Positions 1 through 8,234 are shown, numbered from the stretch's first letter. The stretch: DNA of 64,000 nucleotides from Austwickia sp. (GCA_016699675.1 CP064985.1:1240001-1304000), one strand, 5' to 3'. Translations and numbers: made by a program. The notes: generated by a model from the sequence alone, not told the origin.

Positions 1-2
1 TC

Positions 3-908
3 CTCTGTCTCGACCCGACCCGGCTGCGGCGCAACTCGGACTTCTTCGCCCTCGGCGGGGACTCCCTGGCCGCCGAGGAAGTGATGACCCGCCTGGTCGA
101 CCACTGCGGCGTCCCCGCGGCCCGCGCGGAGACCCGGCTGCTGGTCGAGGCTCCCACCCTGGGCGAGTTCGCGCAGCGCATTCGCGAGGCAACCCCCAAG
201 CAGCCGCGGCGCTGGTCGCTGCCCCTGCAGGAGGCCGGTGACCGCACCCCGCTGTTCCTCGTCACGGGCGCGGGCGGCCTGGGCGTGGGTTTCCTGGCAC
301 TCGCCCGGCGCCTCGGCGCCGACCAGCCCTCCTACGCGCTGCAGTCCCCCCTCGTCGAGGCCCGTGGCCTGCCCGAATGGAGCGTGCCGAGCATGGCTCG
401 CCGCAGGGTGCGCCAGTTGCGCCGGATCCAGCCGCACGGGCCGTACGCACTGGGCGGACACTCCTTCGGCGGGGTGGTGGCCGTCGAGATGGCCCACCAG
501 CTCCAAGCGGCCGGCGAGGAGGTCAGCCACCTCGTCATCCTGGACTCGTTCCCGCCGGACCCGGCGTATCTGCCGGAGCTCGAGCACTGGAACCTGCGCC
601 AACAGGCCCGGTTCGTGGCGGGCACGGTGTTCCTGGCGGCGACGAGCCGGCAGGGCAGCATGGCGTGGCGCCTGTTCCACCTGTCGAACCTCATCGCGCC
701 GCGGCACCGCGGGCGGCCGTGGTCAGGCAAGACCCTGGTCGTCGTCGCGGACAGCCCGGAGCGCTCGTTGCGGGCCGCGTGGGCGGCGTACCTGACCGGC
801 CCCTGGCGGCGCGTCGACGTGACCGGCGACCACATCACGATGCTGCGGTCCCCCTGGGTCGACGAGGTCGCCCGGCACATTCAGGAGTTCCTCGGCGAAC
901 CGGCCTGA
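3..908 (+). CDS. C-terminal end of NRPS/PKS-like synthase: carrier protein plus thioesterase (5' end outside window)
   Basis: The frame is open from the first base, so the start lies upstream. The first residues read NSDFFALGGDSLAAEEVM, the phosphopantetheine attachment motif of a peptidyl/acyl carrier domain, with the modified serine in GGDS. After a short linker comes a type I thioesterase of about 230 residues. Its nucleophile motif GHSFGG has serine at 462-464, an acidic residue follows in LDSFPPD, and the catalytic histidine is probably in VTGDHITML near the C-terminus. Such domains release a finished peptide or polyketide from the assembly line by hydrolysis or cyclisation. Only the terminal module is visible, so the product cannot be predicted. 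It could equally end an adenylation-carrier-thioesterase protein rather than a large megasynthase. Confidence 0.9.
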   Translation, partial: LCLDPTRLRRNSDFFALGGDSLAAEEVMTRLVDHCGVPAARAETRLLVEAPTLGEFAQRIREATPKQPRRWSLPLQEAGDRTPLFLVTGAGGLGVGFLALARRLGADQPSYALQSPLVEARGLPEWSVPSMARRRVRQLRRIQPHGPYALGGHSFGGVVAVEMAHQLQAAGEEVSHLVILDSFPPDPAYLPELEHWNLRQQARFVAGTVFLAATSRQGSMAWRLFHLSNLIAPRHRGRPWSGKTLVVVADSPERSLRAAWAAYLTGPWRRVDVTGDHITMLRSPWVDEVARHIQEFLGEPA

Positions 909-920
909 TCTGCACGGGGC

Positions 921-1025
921 GCTCGGGCCGCCAGCGCGGCGCTCGGGCCACCAGCTCTGCACTCAGGCCCGCCGGCGTGGCACCCGCGCCGTGGGCGAGA
1001 CGCTCAGGCCGCGATCGCGGCGACC
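921..1025. repeat. 20-bp periodic repeat ending in the tauE stop region
   Basis: Copies of GCTCRGGCC begin at 921, 941, 961 and 1002, a spacing of about 20 bp; the unit expected near 981 has decayed. The last copy covers the stop codon (1004-1006) and final codons of the minus-strand gene, so on that strand further degenerate copies follow the stop. Confidence 0.6.
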
Positions 1026-1741
1026 GCCCGCACGAACGCGACGATCGTGCCGGCCAGGGCCAAAGCCATCACCGCGCGCATCGCGAGCCGGTCGTCGATC
1101 CGGCCGTGCAGGGCACCTCCGACCAGGAGCCCCACGGCGACGGCCGCCGCGAGCACTGCCCAGCCGGGCTGCCCCAGGGCCGGCCAGCGCTGCTTCAGCA
1201 GGATTGCCGTGACGCCCTGGACCGCGAAGATCACCGTGGCGGTGGCGGCGAAGGGGGCGCGCGCCCAGCCGACGCTGCGGGTGTACACCGCGATGGCCGG
1301 CCCACCGACGCCCGCCGCCGTGTTCATGAACCCCGAGACGAGCCCCGTCCCGATCCGCACCGCGGTGCGGTCCCGCACCCGCCCGGTGGGCGTGGCCAGC
1401 GTCACCAGCAGGGCGATCAGCACGATCGAGCTCACCACGACCGCGACCCACTGCGGCGGCAGGAGCCGGACGACCGCCGCGCCCGGCACGCAGCCGAGCA
1501 GCCCCGCCGGGATCAACCATCGGGCGCGCGGGGCGTCGAAGTCGGAGCGAAGCTGGTACGCCGACGTCGCCGCCGTCACCACGCTGCCGACGTTGGTGAC
1601 GACGATGCCGTCGACGGGACCCAGCGCCAGCATCATGAACGGCGACGTGACCAGCGCGAAGCCCATGCCGGTCGAGCGCTGCAGCGCGGCCCCGACCAGC
1701 GCGGCGGTGGCGGCGAGCAAGACCGACCAGGACAGTGGCAC
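1004..1741 (-). CDS. TSUP / sulfite exporter TauE-SafE family membrane protein
   Basis: This 245-residue protein is almost entirely hydrophobic, with about eight predicted membrane segments. It shows the two-fold internal similarity of TSUP transporters: a first half around TGMGFALVTSPFMML and GPVDGIVVTN, and a second around GLVSGFMNTAAGVGGP. TSUP proteins export sulfite, sulfoacetate and other small anions. It lies 91 bp downstream of a cystathionine gamma-synthase-type gene on the same strand, so a role in sulfur metabolism is plausible but inferred. The start is GTG at 1741. The 3' end lies in a 20-bp periodic repeat. Confidence 0.85.
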   Translation of the reverse strand: MPLSWSVLLAATAALVGAALQRSTGMGFALVTSPFMMLALGPVDGIVVTNVGSVVTAATSAYQLRSDFDAPRARWLIPAGLLGCVPGAAVVRLLPPQWVAVVVSSIVLIALLVTLATPTGRVRDRTAVRIGTGLVSGFMNTAAGVGGPAIAVYTRSVGWARAPFAATATVIFAVQGVTAILLKQRWPALGQPGWAVLAAAVAVGLLVGGALHGRIDDRLAMRAVMALALAGTIVAFVRAVAAIAA

Positions 1742-1786
1742 GGCATCGATCTTGCCGGGCCAGGTCGTCCACGCGCCCCGGATCGC

Positions 1787-1850
1787 CGTCAGGCGGTCGC
1801 GCGTCAGGCGAACGCCGTGCCGTGAGCGCGCGTCAGGCGGTCGCCGCTCG
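1787..1850. repeat. CGTCAGGCG copies across and below the metB stop
   Basis: CGTCAGGCG occurs at 1787, 1802 and 1831. The last copy contains the metB stop (TCA on the plus strand, 1833-1835) and the two others lie just downstream of it on the minus strand. Each is followed by related GC-rich sequence. This matches the stop-spanning duplications seen at other genes in the window. Confidence 0.5.
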
Positions 1851-3008
1851 CTCCAACCCCGCCTGTACGTCGGCGACGAGGTCCCGGGTGGCCTCGATGC
1901 CCACCGAGAGGCGCAGCAGGCCCCCGGTGATGCCTGCCGCCGCCTGCGCCTCCGGCGTCATCGAGGCATGCGTCATGGTCGCGGGGTGCGCCACCAGGGA
2001 CTCGACCCCGCCGAGCGACTCGGCCAACGAGAAGCAGCCGAGTCCCGTCACGAACCGACGTACCGCCTCCTCGTCCGCCAGCTCGAAGCTCACCATGCCG
2101 CCGAAGCCGTCCTGCTGCCGCGCCGCGAGCTCGTGGCCCGGGTGGCTCGTGAGCCCGGGATAGTGCACGGCCCGTACGGCGGGATGGGCCGCGAGGGCCT
2201 CGGCGACGGCGGCGGCGTTCTCCTCGTGGGCGCGCATCCGGGCGTGCAGGGAACGCAGCCCGCGCAGGGTCAGGTAGGAGTCGAAGGGGCTGCCGGTCAC
2301 GCCGATGACGTTGGCCCACCAGCCGAGCTGCTCGACCATCTCCGCGTCCGCGGCGACGACCGCCCCGCCCACGACGTCGCTATGGCCGTTGAGGTACTTG
2401 GTCGTCGAATGCACGACGACATCCACCCCGTGCGTCAGGGGCCGCTGCCCCAGGGGCGAACAGAACGTGTTGTCGGCGACGACGACCGCGCCGACGGCCT
2501 TGGCGAGCGCGGTGACCGCGGCGATGTCGGTGATCCGCAGCAGCGGGTTGCTGGGCGTCTCGATGAGGACCACCGCGGGTGCGCCGCCGGGTGCGTCGGG
2601 GGCGATCTCGCGGGCCGCGGACGCGGGGTCGGTGAGGTCGACGTAGGACACCTCGAAGTGCCCCTTCTCCGACAGCGAATCGAACAGGCGCCAGGACCCG
2701 CCGTACAGGTCGTGCGGCACCACGATGCGCTGACCGGGACGAAGGAGGGCGACCACGACCGTGGTGATCGCGGCCATGCCGGTCGCGGTGACGACCGACC
2801 CGGCGCCGCCCTCGAGCTCGGCGAGCGCCTCGCCGAGAACGTCGCGGGTGGGATTGCCGCTGCGCGTGTAGTCGTAGCGACGGGGCTCGCCGAAGGCCGC
2901 GAACGTGTAGTTGCTGGAGAGGTAGATCGGCGGAACCACCGATCCGTGCGTCAGGTCGGTCTCCAGCCCCATGCGAACGGCTGCAGTCTGCGGGTGGCGC
3001 TCGGTCAC
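1833..3008 (-). CDS. metB: cystathionine gamma-synthase (Cys/Met metabolism PLP enzyme)
   Basis: The 391-residue protein belongs to the Cys/Met-metabolism PLP family. Visible signatures are YDYTRSGNPTRDVLGEALAELEGG near the N-terminus, split here as YDYTRSGNPTRDVLG followed by ALAELEGG; the PLP-lysine motif STTKYLNGHSDVVGG; and the C-terminal SLGGVESLVAHPATMTH. Length and order fit cystathionine gamma-synthase, which joins O-succinyl/acetyl-homoserine to cysteine in transsulfuration toward methionine. Cystathionine beta- or gamma-lyase activity cannot be excluded from sequence. I start at GTG 3008 because GAAAGG stands seven bases upstream and the family N-terminus begins there. A TAGGAT box about 60 bp upstream could be its -10. 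The TauE-type gene follows. Confidence 0.88.
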   Translation of the reverse strand: MTERHPQTAAVRMGLETDLTHGSVVPPIYLSSNYTFAAFGEPRRYDYTRSGNPTRDVLGEALAELEGGAGSVVTATGMAAITTVVVALLRPGQRIVVPHDLYGGSWRLFDSLSEKGHFEVSYVDLTDPASAAREIAPDAPGGAPAVVLIETPSNPLLRITDIAAVTALAKAVGAVVVADNTFCSPLGQRPLTHGVDVVVHSTTKYLNGHSDVVGGAVVAADAEMVEQLGWWANVIGVTGSPFDSYLTLRGLRSLHARMRAHEENAAAVAEALAAHPAVRAVHYPGLTSHPGHELAARQQDGFGGMVSFELADEEAVRRFVTGLGCFSLAESLGGVESLVAHPATMTHASMTPEAQAAAGITGGLLRLSVGIEATRDLVADVQAGLERAATA

Positions 3009-3145
3009 GGTAGGCCTTTCGGTGCTGCAGGAGAGTCCTGGGACATCGGCGGTGAAATAACGCCTGCTTATCCTAGTCAGAACTCCCGAGCGCCTTTCGC
3101 CGCGTCCAGTCAGGCGGTGCCGCCTGGGTCGGAGGCCTCGCGACG

Positions 3146-3646
3146 CTACCTCTTGGCGGCCGACTTCTTCGCGACGGGCTTCGCGGCCGGCTTCGCGGAG
3201 GTCGCCTTGGCGACTGCCTTCTTCGCTGTGGTCGTCTTCGTGGCGGTTGCCTTCTTCGCGGCCGGCTTCGCCCCGGTCGCCTTGGTGGCGGTGGCCGACT
3301 TCGTGGCCGCCGCCTTCGTAGCCGTCTTCGCGGCGGGCTTCGCCGAGCTGGCCTTCGTGGCCGTCGCCTTCTTCGCGATCGTCGCCTTCGTGGCGGCCGG
3401 CTTCACCGCGGTCGTCTTGGTGGCCGTCGTCTTCTTGGCGGCCGACTTCGCCGCGGTCGCGTTGGTGGCGGTGGCCGACTTCGCGGCCGCCGCCTTCGTA
3501 GCCGTCTTCGCGGCGCTCTTCGCGGTCGCCGCCTTCGTGGCGGCTGCCTTCTTGGCCGTCTTCGCCACCGAGGCGGCGGCCCCGGCCGGCTTCGCCGCCG
3601 TCTTCGAAGCCGCGGTCTTCCGCGCGGCCGATGTCGATGTCGCCAC
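3146..3646 (-). CDS. histone H1-like lysine/alanine-rich repeat protein
   Basis: This 166-residue protein is almost entirely Ala, Lys and Thr, arranged in degenerate repeats such as AAKTATKAAA and SAKPAAKTATK, ending in KPVAKKSAAKR. It has no folded domain. The composition matches eukaryotic histone H1 tails and the C-terminal tail of actinobacterial HupB, but the globular HU domain is absent. A DNA-binding or nucleoid-compacting role is inferred from charge alone. The start is GTG 3646, preceded by AAGGAGA at good spacing. The coding DNA is itself repetitive, which creates a long Phe/Ala-rich antisense reading frame that is not a gene. It is transcribed toward metB, 137 bp away. Confidence 0.75.
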   Translation of the reverse strand: MATSTSAARKTAASKTAAKPAGAAASVAKTAKKAAATKAATAKSAAKTATKAAAAKSATATNATAAKSAAKKTTATKTTAVKPAATKATIAKKATATKASSAKPAAKTATKAAATKSATATKATGAKPAAKKATATKTTTAKKAVAKATSAKPAAKPVAKKSAAKR

Positions 3647-3806
3647 CTCGATCTCCTTTCACCCAGCACGTTGCTGTGCCGTCAGTGTCACCGATGACGC
3701 TCGGCTTCGGTTTTATTGACATCTAGCGGCGCGGCGGGCCCACCAGCCAAGCCTCCGTAACATCCCGCCCGGACGGGGCCCAGACTCGAACGCCCGGCGG
3801 GACGCC

Positions 3807-4301
3807 TCAGTCGAGCGCTTGTCCGAGTGATCGGATCACGTGCGCGGCGAACTCATCCGCGGGGTCGAACGAGCCGACCAAGTGGCCGCCCAGTTCGAGG
3901 GTGATCAGGCCGACGAGCTGTGCAAACGCGGCGAACAGCGCCACCACACGCGCGGGAGACGGGGCAGGCTCCACCCCCGTCGAGAAGGCGGCGGCCTGCG
4001 CACGCAGGCCTGGCGAGAGGATCTCCACCGGCGAATCGGCGGCCGGCAGGTCTGCGGGCGCCTCGGCAAGCACCCGGAAAAACGGCGCCGCCACCAGCGC
4101 CGCAGCGCCCACGGTCTCCGGGGGCGCGGAGTACCCCGGAACCGGCGTTCCATACATCAGCGCGAAGTCATGCGGGTGGACCCGGGCCCAGGCCACGAGT
4201 TCTCCGGCCAACGCCTCGAACCGCTCCCTCGGAGCCGCATCCTCGGCCGTGGCGTCCAGCGTCGCTGCACGGGCGCGTCGGGGAGGCGGCTGACGCCGGA
4301 G
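3807..4301 (-). pseudogene. TetR regulator remnant: ligand-binding domain without its DNA-binding domain
   Basis: The readable segment begins RRARAATLDATAEDAAPRER and continues through WARVHPHDFALMYGTPVPGY to a normal C-terminus. This is the WHG-type C-terminal ligand domain of TetR/AcrR regulators. The usual 60-90 residue N-terminal helix-turn-helix is missing. None of the three minus-strand frames upstream encodes one before the divergent gene region at about 4370. The only in-frame start of the usual kinds is TTG at 4211, inside the domain. I read this as a gene that lost its 5' half. A short dominant-negative protein is possible but less likely. Confidence 0.65.
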
Positions 4302-4450
4302 TGTGACGCACGTGGCATCCCAAACCGACCGACCTGTCAGGAATCATCGGAGGATGATGGGCGTTCGGGTGGGTAGTGGACGCTCGACCGAGTGACCCAG
4401 GGCCGCCAGCGGCCGGAGCTGCAAGCTCCCAGACGAAAGAGGACCAGGAC

Positions 4451-4873
4451 ATGGCGATCATCGAGGACATCACCAAGGTGGCCAAGCAGGTGGTCAAGGA
4501 GGCGGAGCACGCCGTCGGCAAGGCCGTCAAGCAGGCGGGCGAGATGACCGACGCCAACCGCCACAAGATCGGCGACGCGATCGACAAGGCTGGCAAGTTC
4601 GTCGACAGCAAGACCGACGGCAAGTTCAGCAAGCAGATCGAGCAGGCGAAGGACGCCGCGGGCAAGGGCGTCGAGTTCGTCGCCAAGCAGAAGGCCGCCC
4701 ACGTGCCGCCGCGCCCGGGCAAGCCCCGCGAAGACGCCGAGCCCACCGGCCCCGCGGCCGGCTGGCAGGACACCAGCGTGCAGGACGACGTGCCGGCCGC
4801 CGACGCTGCCGCTCCGGTCGGCGACACCGCCTACCCGAACCCGATCCCGGCCTACACCCCGCCGCAGAACTGA
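4451..4873 (+). CDS. MT0933-like small helical protein (Rv0909-type antitoxin family)
   Basis: The 140-residue product has a helical N-terminal half with DANRHKIGDAIDKAGKFVDSK followed by TDGKFSKQIEQAKDAAG, the pattern of the MT0933/Rv0909-like antitoxin family. Its C-terminal half is Pro/Ala-rich and disordered. Family members have been annotated as antitoxins, but no toxin gene adjoins this one, so that role is unproven; a stress-related helical protein is an alternative. The start is ATG 4451 with AGAGGA upstream. It sits where the 5' half of the TetR remnant should be, which suggests an insertion or deletion there. A strong terminator follows. Confidence 0.65.
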   Translation: MAIIEDITKVAKQVVKEAEHAVGKAVKQAGEMTDANRHKIGDAIDKAGKFVDSKTDGKFSKQIEQAKDAAGKGVEFVAKQKAAHVPPRPGKPREDAEPTGPAAGWQDTSVQDDVPAADAAAPVGDTAYPNPIPAYTPPQN

Positions 4874-4910
4874 CGTCACCCGGACGGCAGCGCCTGTCGT
4901 CCACCTCAGC

Positions 4911-4941
4911 AAGGGCCGCCCGCCATGTGCGGGCGGCCCTT
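4911..4941 (+). terminator. intrinsic terminator hairpin
   Basis: Arms AAGGGCCGCCCGC and GCGGGCGGCCCTT pair perfectly over 13 bp around a five-base loop, 37 bp after the preceding stop. No U-tract follows, as is common in high-GC actinobacteria. Confidence 0.8.
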
Positions 4942-4996
4942 GCCGCGTCCAGTCGGGAGCGTTCCACGGGCATGGTCAGCCGGGAATACTGGGGCC

Positions 4997-5428
4997 ATGG
5001 AGCAGCGGCTCAGCCTCATCACGCTCGCGGTGCAGGACCTGGGGGCCTCGCGCCGCTTCTACGTCGACGGTCTGGGCTGGGATCCGTTCCTCGACGTCGA
5101 TGACGTCCTCATGCTCCGCGTAGGCAGTCATCTCCTGCTGAGCCTGTGGGAACACGCCGCCTTCGCCGCGGAGGTGGGCGCCAGCACGCTCGGCCAGGGG
5201 ATCGCCCCGATCACCCTGGCCCACAACGTCGACAGCGATGCTGCAGTCGATGCCGTGCTCGAGGACGTCGCGGCGGCCGGCGGGACCCTCATCGAGCGCG
5301 GCACGCGGCGATCGTGGGGCGGATACTCCGGATACGCCGCCGACCCGGACGGCTACCGCTGGGAGATGGCGAACGCCGGGGCAGGTCCGCTCACCGCCTT
5401 GGTCGTACCTCCGCGACCGGCTCCATAG
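4997..5428 (+). CDS. VOC (glyoxalase/bleomycin-resistance fold) family protein
   Basis: The 143-residue protein has two beta-alpha-beta-beta-beta modules typical of the vicinal oxygen chelate superfamily. The first runs ITLAVQDLGASRRFYVDGLGW and the second ends in SWGGYSGYAADPDGYRWEM, where the acidic residue near the C-terminus is a usual metal ligand. VOC proteins include glyoxalases, dioxygenases and antibiotic-binding proteins; substrate cannot be assigned. The start is ATG 4997. It is convergent with oleate hydratase, and a hairpin between the two can serve both. Confidence 0.8.
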   Translation: MEQRLSLITLAVQDLGASRRFYVDGLGWDPFLDVDDVLMLRVGSHLLLSLWEHAAFAAEVGASTLGQGIAPITLAHNVDSDAAVDAVLEDVAAAGGTLIERGTRRSWGGYSGYAADPDGYRWEMANAGAGPLTALVVPPRPAP

Positions 5429-5438
5429 GTCGGGGCGG

Positions 5439-5465
5439 GACCGGCGGCCATTCAGGCCGCCGGTC
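5439..5465. terminator. bidirectional hairpin between convergent VOC and ohyA genes
   Basis: Perfect 11-bp arms GACCGGCGGCC and GGCCGCCGGTC enclose the loop ATTCA. It lies 11 bp after the VOC stop and 19 bp beyond the ohyA stop. Confidence 0.65.
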
Positions 5466-5483
5466 ACCCCCCTCCCCCGGCGG

Positions 5484-7253
5484 TCAGACCACCCCGGTGC
5501 TGCGGAGCAGGTCGCCGACGACGGTCTTGTCGAGCCGCTTCATGACCAGGCCGGGCACCCGCATCTTCTTGCCGTCGCGCATCTTCGCGGCGGCGCCGAG
5601 CAGGTCCCGTACGTCATACACGCTGCCCCACACCTCGGGGACGCCGCGGTCGACGTTCATGAGCGTGTAGACCGACTCCATGCCGGTCCGGACCGAGTAC
5701 TCGGTCGTGAAGATCGTGTCCCGCTTCGTCTCGGCGAACTGGCCGATGAAGGCGAAGTTCACGGCGCCGTCAGGCACGACGTTCGGGCGGTCGCCGGCGC
5801 GGCGCGGCATGAAGAACGAGGTGATGAACGGCATCGCGCAGGGCCGCGTGATGGCGCCGGTGGCCGCCAGCTCGGGGATCTCCTCCACCGGTACGCCCAG
5901 GTGGTAGAGGAACTCGGCGGTGATCTCCTCGCCCGTGCAGTCCTTCATGGACTTCTTGACGTAGTCGCCCGGGCGGTCGATGAACAGGCCGTAGAACCAG
6001 ATCGTCAGCTTGTCGGCCGGCTGGGTGGTGAAGTGCGGTTGCCGGTTGATGGTCCACGACTGGAGCCACGCCGAGTCACGCACCGACACGATGCCGCCGG
6101 TCACGACGCGGCCCGAGAACGGGTCGCGCTGGCAGATCTTCTCGACGTACCGCGGGATCCGGTCGTCGAGGGTCGTGATCGTCGCGGACTCCCACGCCGT
6201 ACGGTCGCCGTGGCCGACGAACTTCTCAGGGCGGCCGAAGCTCGGGTCCTGACGGGCGATGTTCTGCCAGAGCCCCCAGACGCCGTCCGGCTTGACCTCG
6301 TAGTCCCACACGGGCGCCTCGTGGTGCCGGCCCCAGCGCGAGTTCTCCACGCACGAGCCGTTGGTGATGAACACGAGGTCCCGCTCGGTCAGGTCGACGC
6401 CGCCCGGCTGGCCGTCCTGCAGCCACTCGATCCGCCGGGCCACCTTGCGCAGGGCGCCCGGGTTGCCGGGCTCGGCCACCTTGTCGATCAGCACGTTGGT
6501 GACCCGGGTGTCGTACTGGAACCGCACGCCCTGCTCGGTCAGCCAGGTCTGCAGCGGCTGGATGAGCGACTCGTACTGGTTGTACTTCGTGAACTTCAGC
6601 GCCGAGAAGTCCGGCAGGCCGCCGATGTGGTGCACGAAGCGCTGCAGGTAGAGCTTCATCTCCAGCGCGCTGTGCCACTCCTCGAAGGCGAACATCGTGC
6701 GCCAGTAGAGCCAGAAGTTCGACGCCAGGAAGTCCTTGCCGAGCACCTGGTCGATGGTGCGGTCGTAGAGGTCCTCATCACGGGTGAGGAACAGCTTCGC
6801 CAGATCCTTCTGGGCCTTGGCCGACAGGGTGAACTCGCCGTTCGTCTCACCGTCCATGCCGCGATCCTTGGTCGCGCGCATCAGCGAGTAGTTGGGGTCG
6901 TCCTTGTTGAGCCAGGCGAACTCATCGAGGACGCTCGCGCCCTCGGTGCGGAGCGAGGGGACCGAGCGGAACAGGTCCCAGAGGCATTCAAAGTGGTTCT
7001 CCATCTCGCGCCCACCGCGCATGAGGAAGCCGTCCCGGTTCGGGTCCTCGGCGCCGTCGCAGGCGCCGCCGGCGATCGAGCTGGCCTCCAGGATCGTGAT
7101 GCGGTCCCCCGGCACCTGCGCGTCACGGACCAGGAAGGCGGCGGCCGCGAGGGACGCCAGCCCCGCGCCGACGAGGTAAGCGGACGTCGTGTCGGCCCCT
7201 TCCGGCTTCCGCGGGCGGAGAAACGCCTCGTAGTTGCCGCTGCTGTAGTACAC
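5484..7253 (-). CDS. ohyA: oleate hydratase (FAD-dependent)
   Basis: The 589-residue protein carries the hallmarks of oleate hydratase. There is an N-terminal FAD-binding motif YLVGAGLASLAAAAF (about 26-40), then EASSIAGGACDG, then the conserved RGGREMENHFECLW (79-92), which contains the family's active-site region. The enzyme adds water to the cis-9 double bond of oleate to give 10-hydroxystearate, detoxifying unsaturated fatty acids. Length matches the family. The start is GTG 7253 with AAGGAG at good spacing; the glycine-rich motif is close to the N-terminus, as expected. A TetR regulator is divergently transcribed, and three palindromes lie between the genes, so fatty-acid-responsive repression is likely. 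Confidence 0.95.
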   Translation of the reverse strand: MYYSSGNYEAFLRPRKPEGADTTSAYLVGAGLASLAAAAFLVRDAQVPGDRITILEASSIAGGACDGAEDPNRDGFLMRGGREMENHFECLWDLFRSVPSLRTEGASVLDEFAWLNKDDPNYSLMRATKDRGMDGETNGEFTLSAKAQKDLAKLFLTRDEDLYDRTIDQVLGKDFLASNFWLYWRTMFAFEEWHSALEMKLYLQRFVHHIGGLPDFSALKFTKYNQYESLIQPLQTWLTEQGVRFQYDTRVTNVLIDKVAEPGNPGALRKVARRIEWLQDGQPGGVDLTERDLVFITNGSCVENSRWGRHHEAPVWDYEVKPDGVWGLWQNIARQDPSFGRPEKFVGHGDRTAWESATITTLDDRIPRYVEKICQRDPFSGRVVTGGIVSVRDSAWLQSWTINRQPHFTTQPADKLTIWFYGLFIDRPGDYVKKSMKDCTGEEITAEFLYHLGVPVEEIPELAATGAITRPCAMPFITSFFMPRRAGDRPNVVPDGAVNFAFIGQFAETKRDTIFTTEYSVRTGMESVYTLMNVDRGVPEVWGSVYDVRDLLGAAAKMRDGKKMRVPGLVMKRLDKTVVGDLLRSTGVV

Positions 7254-7292
7254 GGGTGCTCCTTACTCTTGTGCGAATCGCGACTACAGTTC

Positions 7293-7321
7293 GGAGTCTA
7301 CTCCTTTTTGGAGTGTGCTCC
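7293..7321. promoter_or_regulatory. paired operator-like palindromes upstream of ohyA
   Basis: GGAGTCTACTCC (7293-7304) and GGAGTGTGCTCC (7310-7321) are adjacent palindromes with centres 17 bp apart, 40-70 bp upstream of the ohyA start where its promoter should be. They resemble the third copy at 7386-7397. Likely targets of the divergent TetR protein. Confidence 0.6.
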
Positions 7322-7385
7322 TATTCGTGTTGGCAGCATCACACCTGCTCGCGCAGGCACGCCGTGCGTCGTACGATGTTCGTTT

Positions 7386-7397
7386 GGAGCGCGCTCC
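7386..7397. promoter_or_regulatory. third operator-like palindrome, on the tetR side
   Basis: GGAGCGCGCTCC is a perfect 12-bp palindrome, preceded by TTT like the copy at 7310. It lies 85 bp before the tetR start, which suggests autoregulation. Confidence 0.55.
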
Positions 7398-7481
7398 GCG
7401 ACCTACGGCGTCAGTTGGCGCCGTCTTGTGCGCCGTTCGCCCCCGACTCCTAGCCCCCGGCCCGACCCGTGAAGGTGCCTC

Positions 7482-8150
7482 ATGACCACCCTACCCGCCC
7501 GCACCCAAGCCTCCGTGGCCACCGGGACCGCGGCGGCCGACGTGGCCACGGCGGCCCAGCCCGAGGGCCGGCGCGAGCGCAACAAGCGGCTCAAGCACGA
7601 GGCGATCCTCGCGGCCGCCGACGAGCTGTTCCGGGAGAAGGGCTACGACGCGGTGACCACCCAGGAGATCGCGGAGCGGGCCGACGTCTCCAACGGCACC
7701 CTGTTCCGCTACGCCCGCACCAAGGCGGACCTCCTGCTCACCGTCCAGTCGGAGCGGCTGCGCGCGGGCTGCGACCGCGGCGTCGCGATGGCCCGGGCCG
7801 GCGCTGATCCGGTCGAGGCGATCATGGCCCTGCTCGTGCCGCTGGCCGAGACCGGGATGTCCCGGCCCGAGCTCGTTGTCGCCTACCAGCGCGAACTCCT
7901 GTTCGCACCCGGGGACCGCGCCGGCCACCTCGGCACCGTCGAGGGGCTCGAGGCGGCGATCCACACGATCCTGCAGCTCGCGAGGCCGGACGCGGCGGAG
8001 CAGGACGTGGCGTTCGCGGCGTACGTCGTCTACGCCACCATGTACATGGATCTCGTGCGGGTCGGCGTCGGCCGGGCGCCCACGGAGGACCTGCCCCGCA
8101 CCCTGCGCGTGACCATCCGCACCCTGCTCGACCGCCTCCTGCCCGGCTGA
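7482..8150 (+). CDS. TetR family transcriptional regulator, probable regulator of ohyA
   Basis: The 222-residue protein has a disordered 25-residue N-terminus and then a canonical TetR helix-turn-helix (about 37-83), including AILAAADELFREKGYDAVTT and VSNGTLFRYARTKADLL. The C-terminal domain is divergent, as usual for ligand-binding domains of this family. It faces oleate hydratase across a 228-bp region with three related palindromes. I infer that it represses ohyA and itself and is released by a fatty acid or its acyl derivative; the ligand is a guess. The start is ATG 7482 with a weak GAAGG upstream. Confidence 0.85.
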   Translation: MTTLPARTQASVATGTAAADVATAAQPEGRRERNKRLKHEAILAAADELFREKGYDAVTTQEIAERADVSNGTLFRYARTKADLLLTVQSERLRAGCDRGVAMARAGADPVEAIMALLVPLAETGMSRPELVVAYQRELLFAPGDRAGHLGTVEGLEAAIHTILQLARPDAAEQDVAFAAYVVYATMYMDLVRVGVGRAPTEDLPRTLRVTIRTLLDRLLPG

Positions 8151-8234
8151 GTCCCCGTGCGGCGCGGTCGAGCCGCCGGTCGCCGGCCGTTAGCGTGAGG
8201 GCAGCAGCCCACGGCGTAACCCTCGGAGGCCCCC

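Noticed and set aside
3009..3145. SAM riboswitch upstream of metB
   Set aside because: The gap is short and I could not find the conserved helices or loops of a SAM riboswitch class; it contains an ordinary promoter-like TAGGAT box.
1047..3719. Long plus-strand reading frame rich in Phe, Ala and Val opposite metB and the H1-like gene
   Set aside because: It is the antisense shadow of two minus-strand genes with clear families and ribosome sites; its composition simply mirrors the Lys/Ala repeat.
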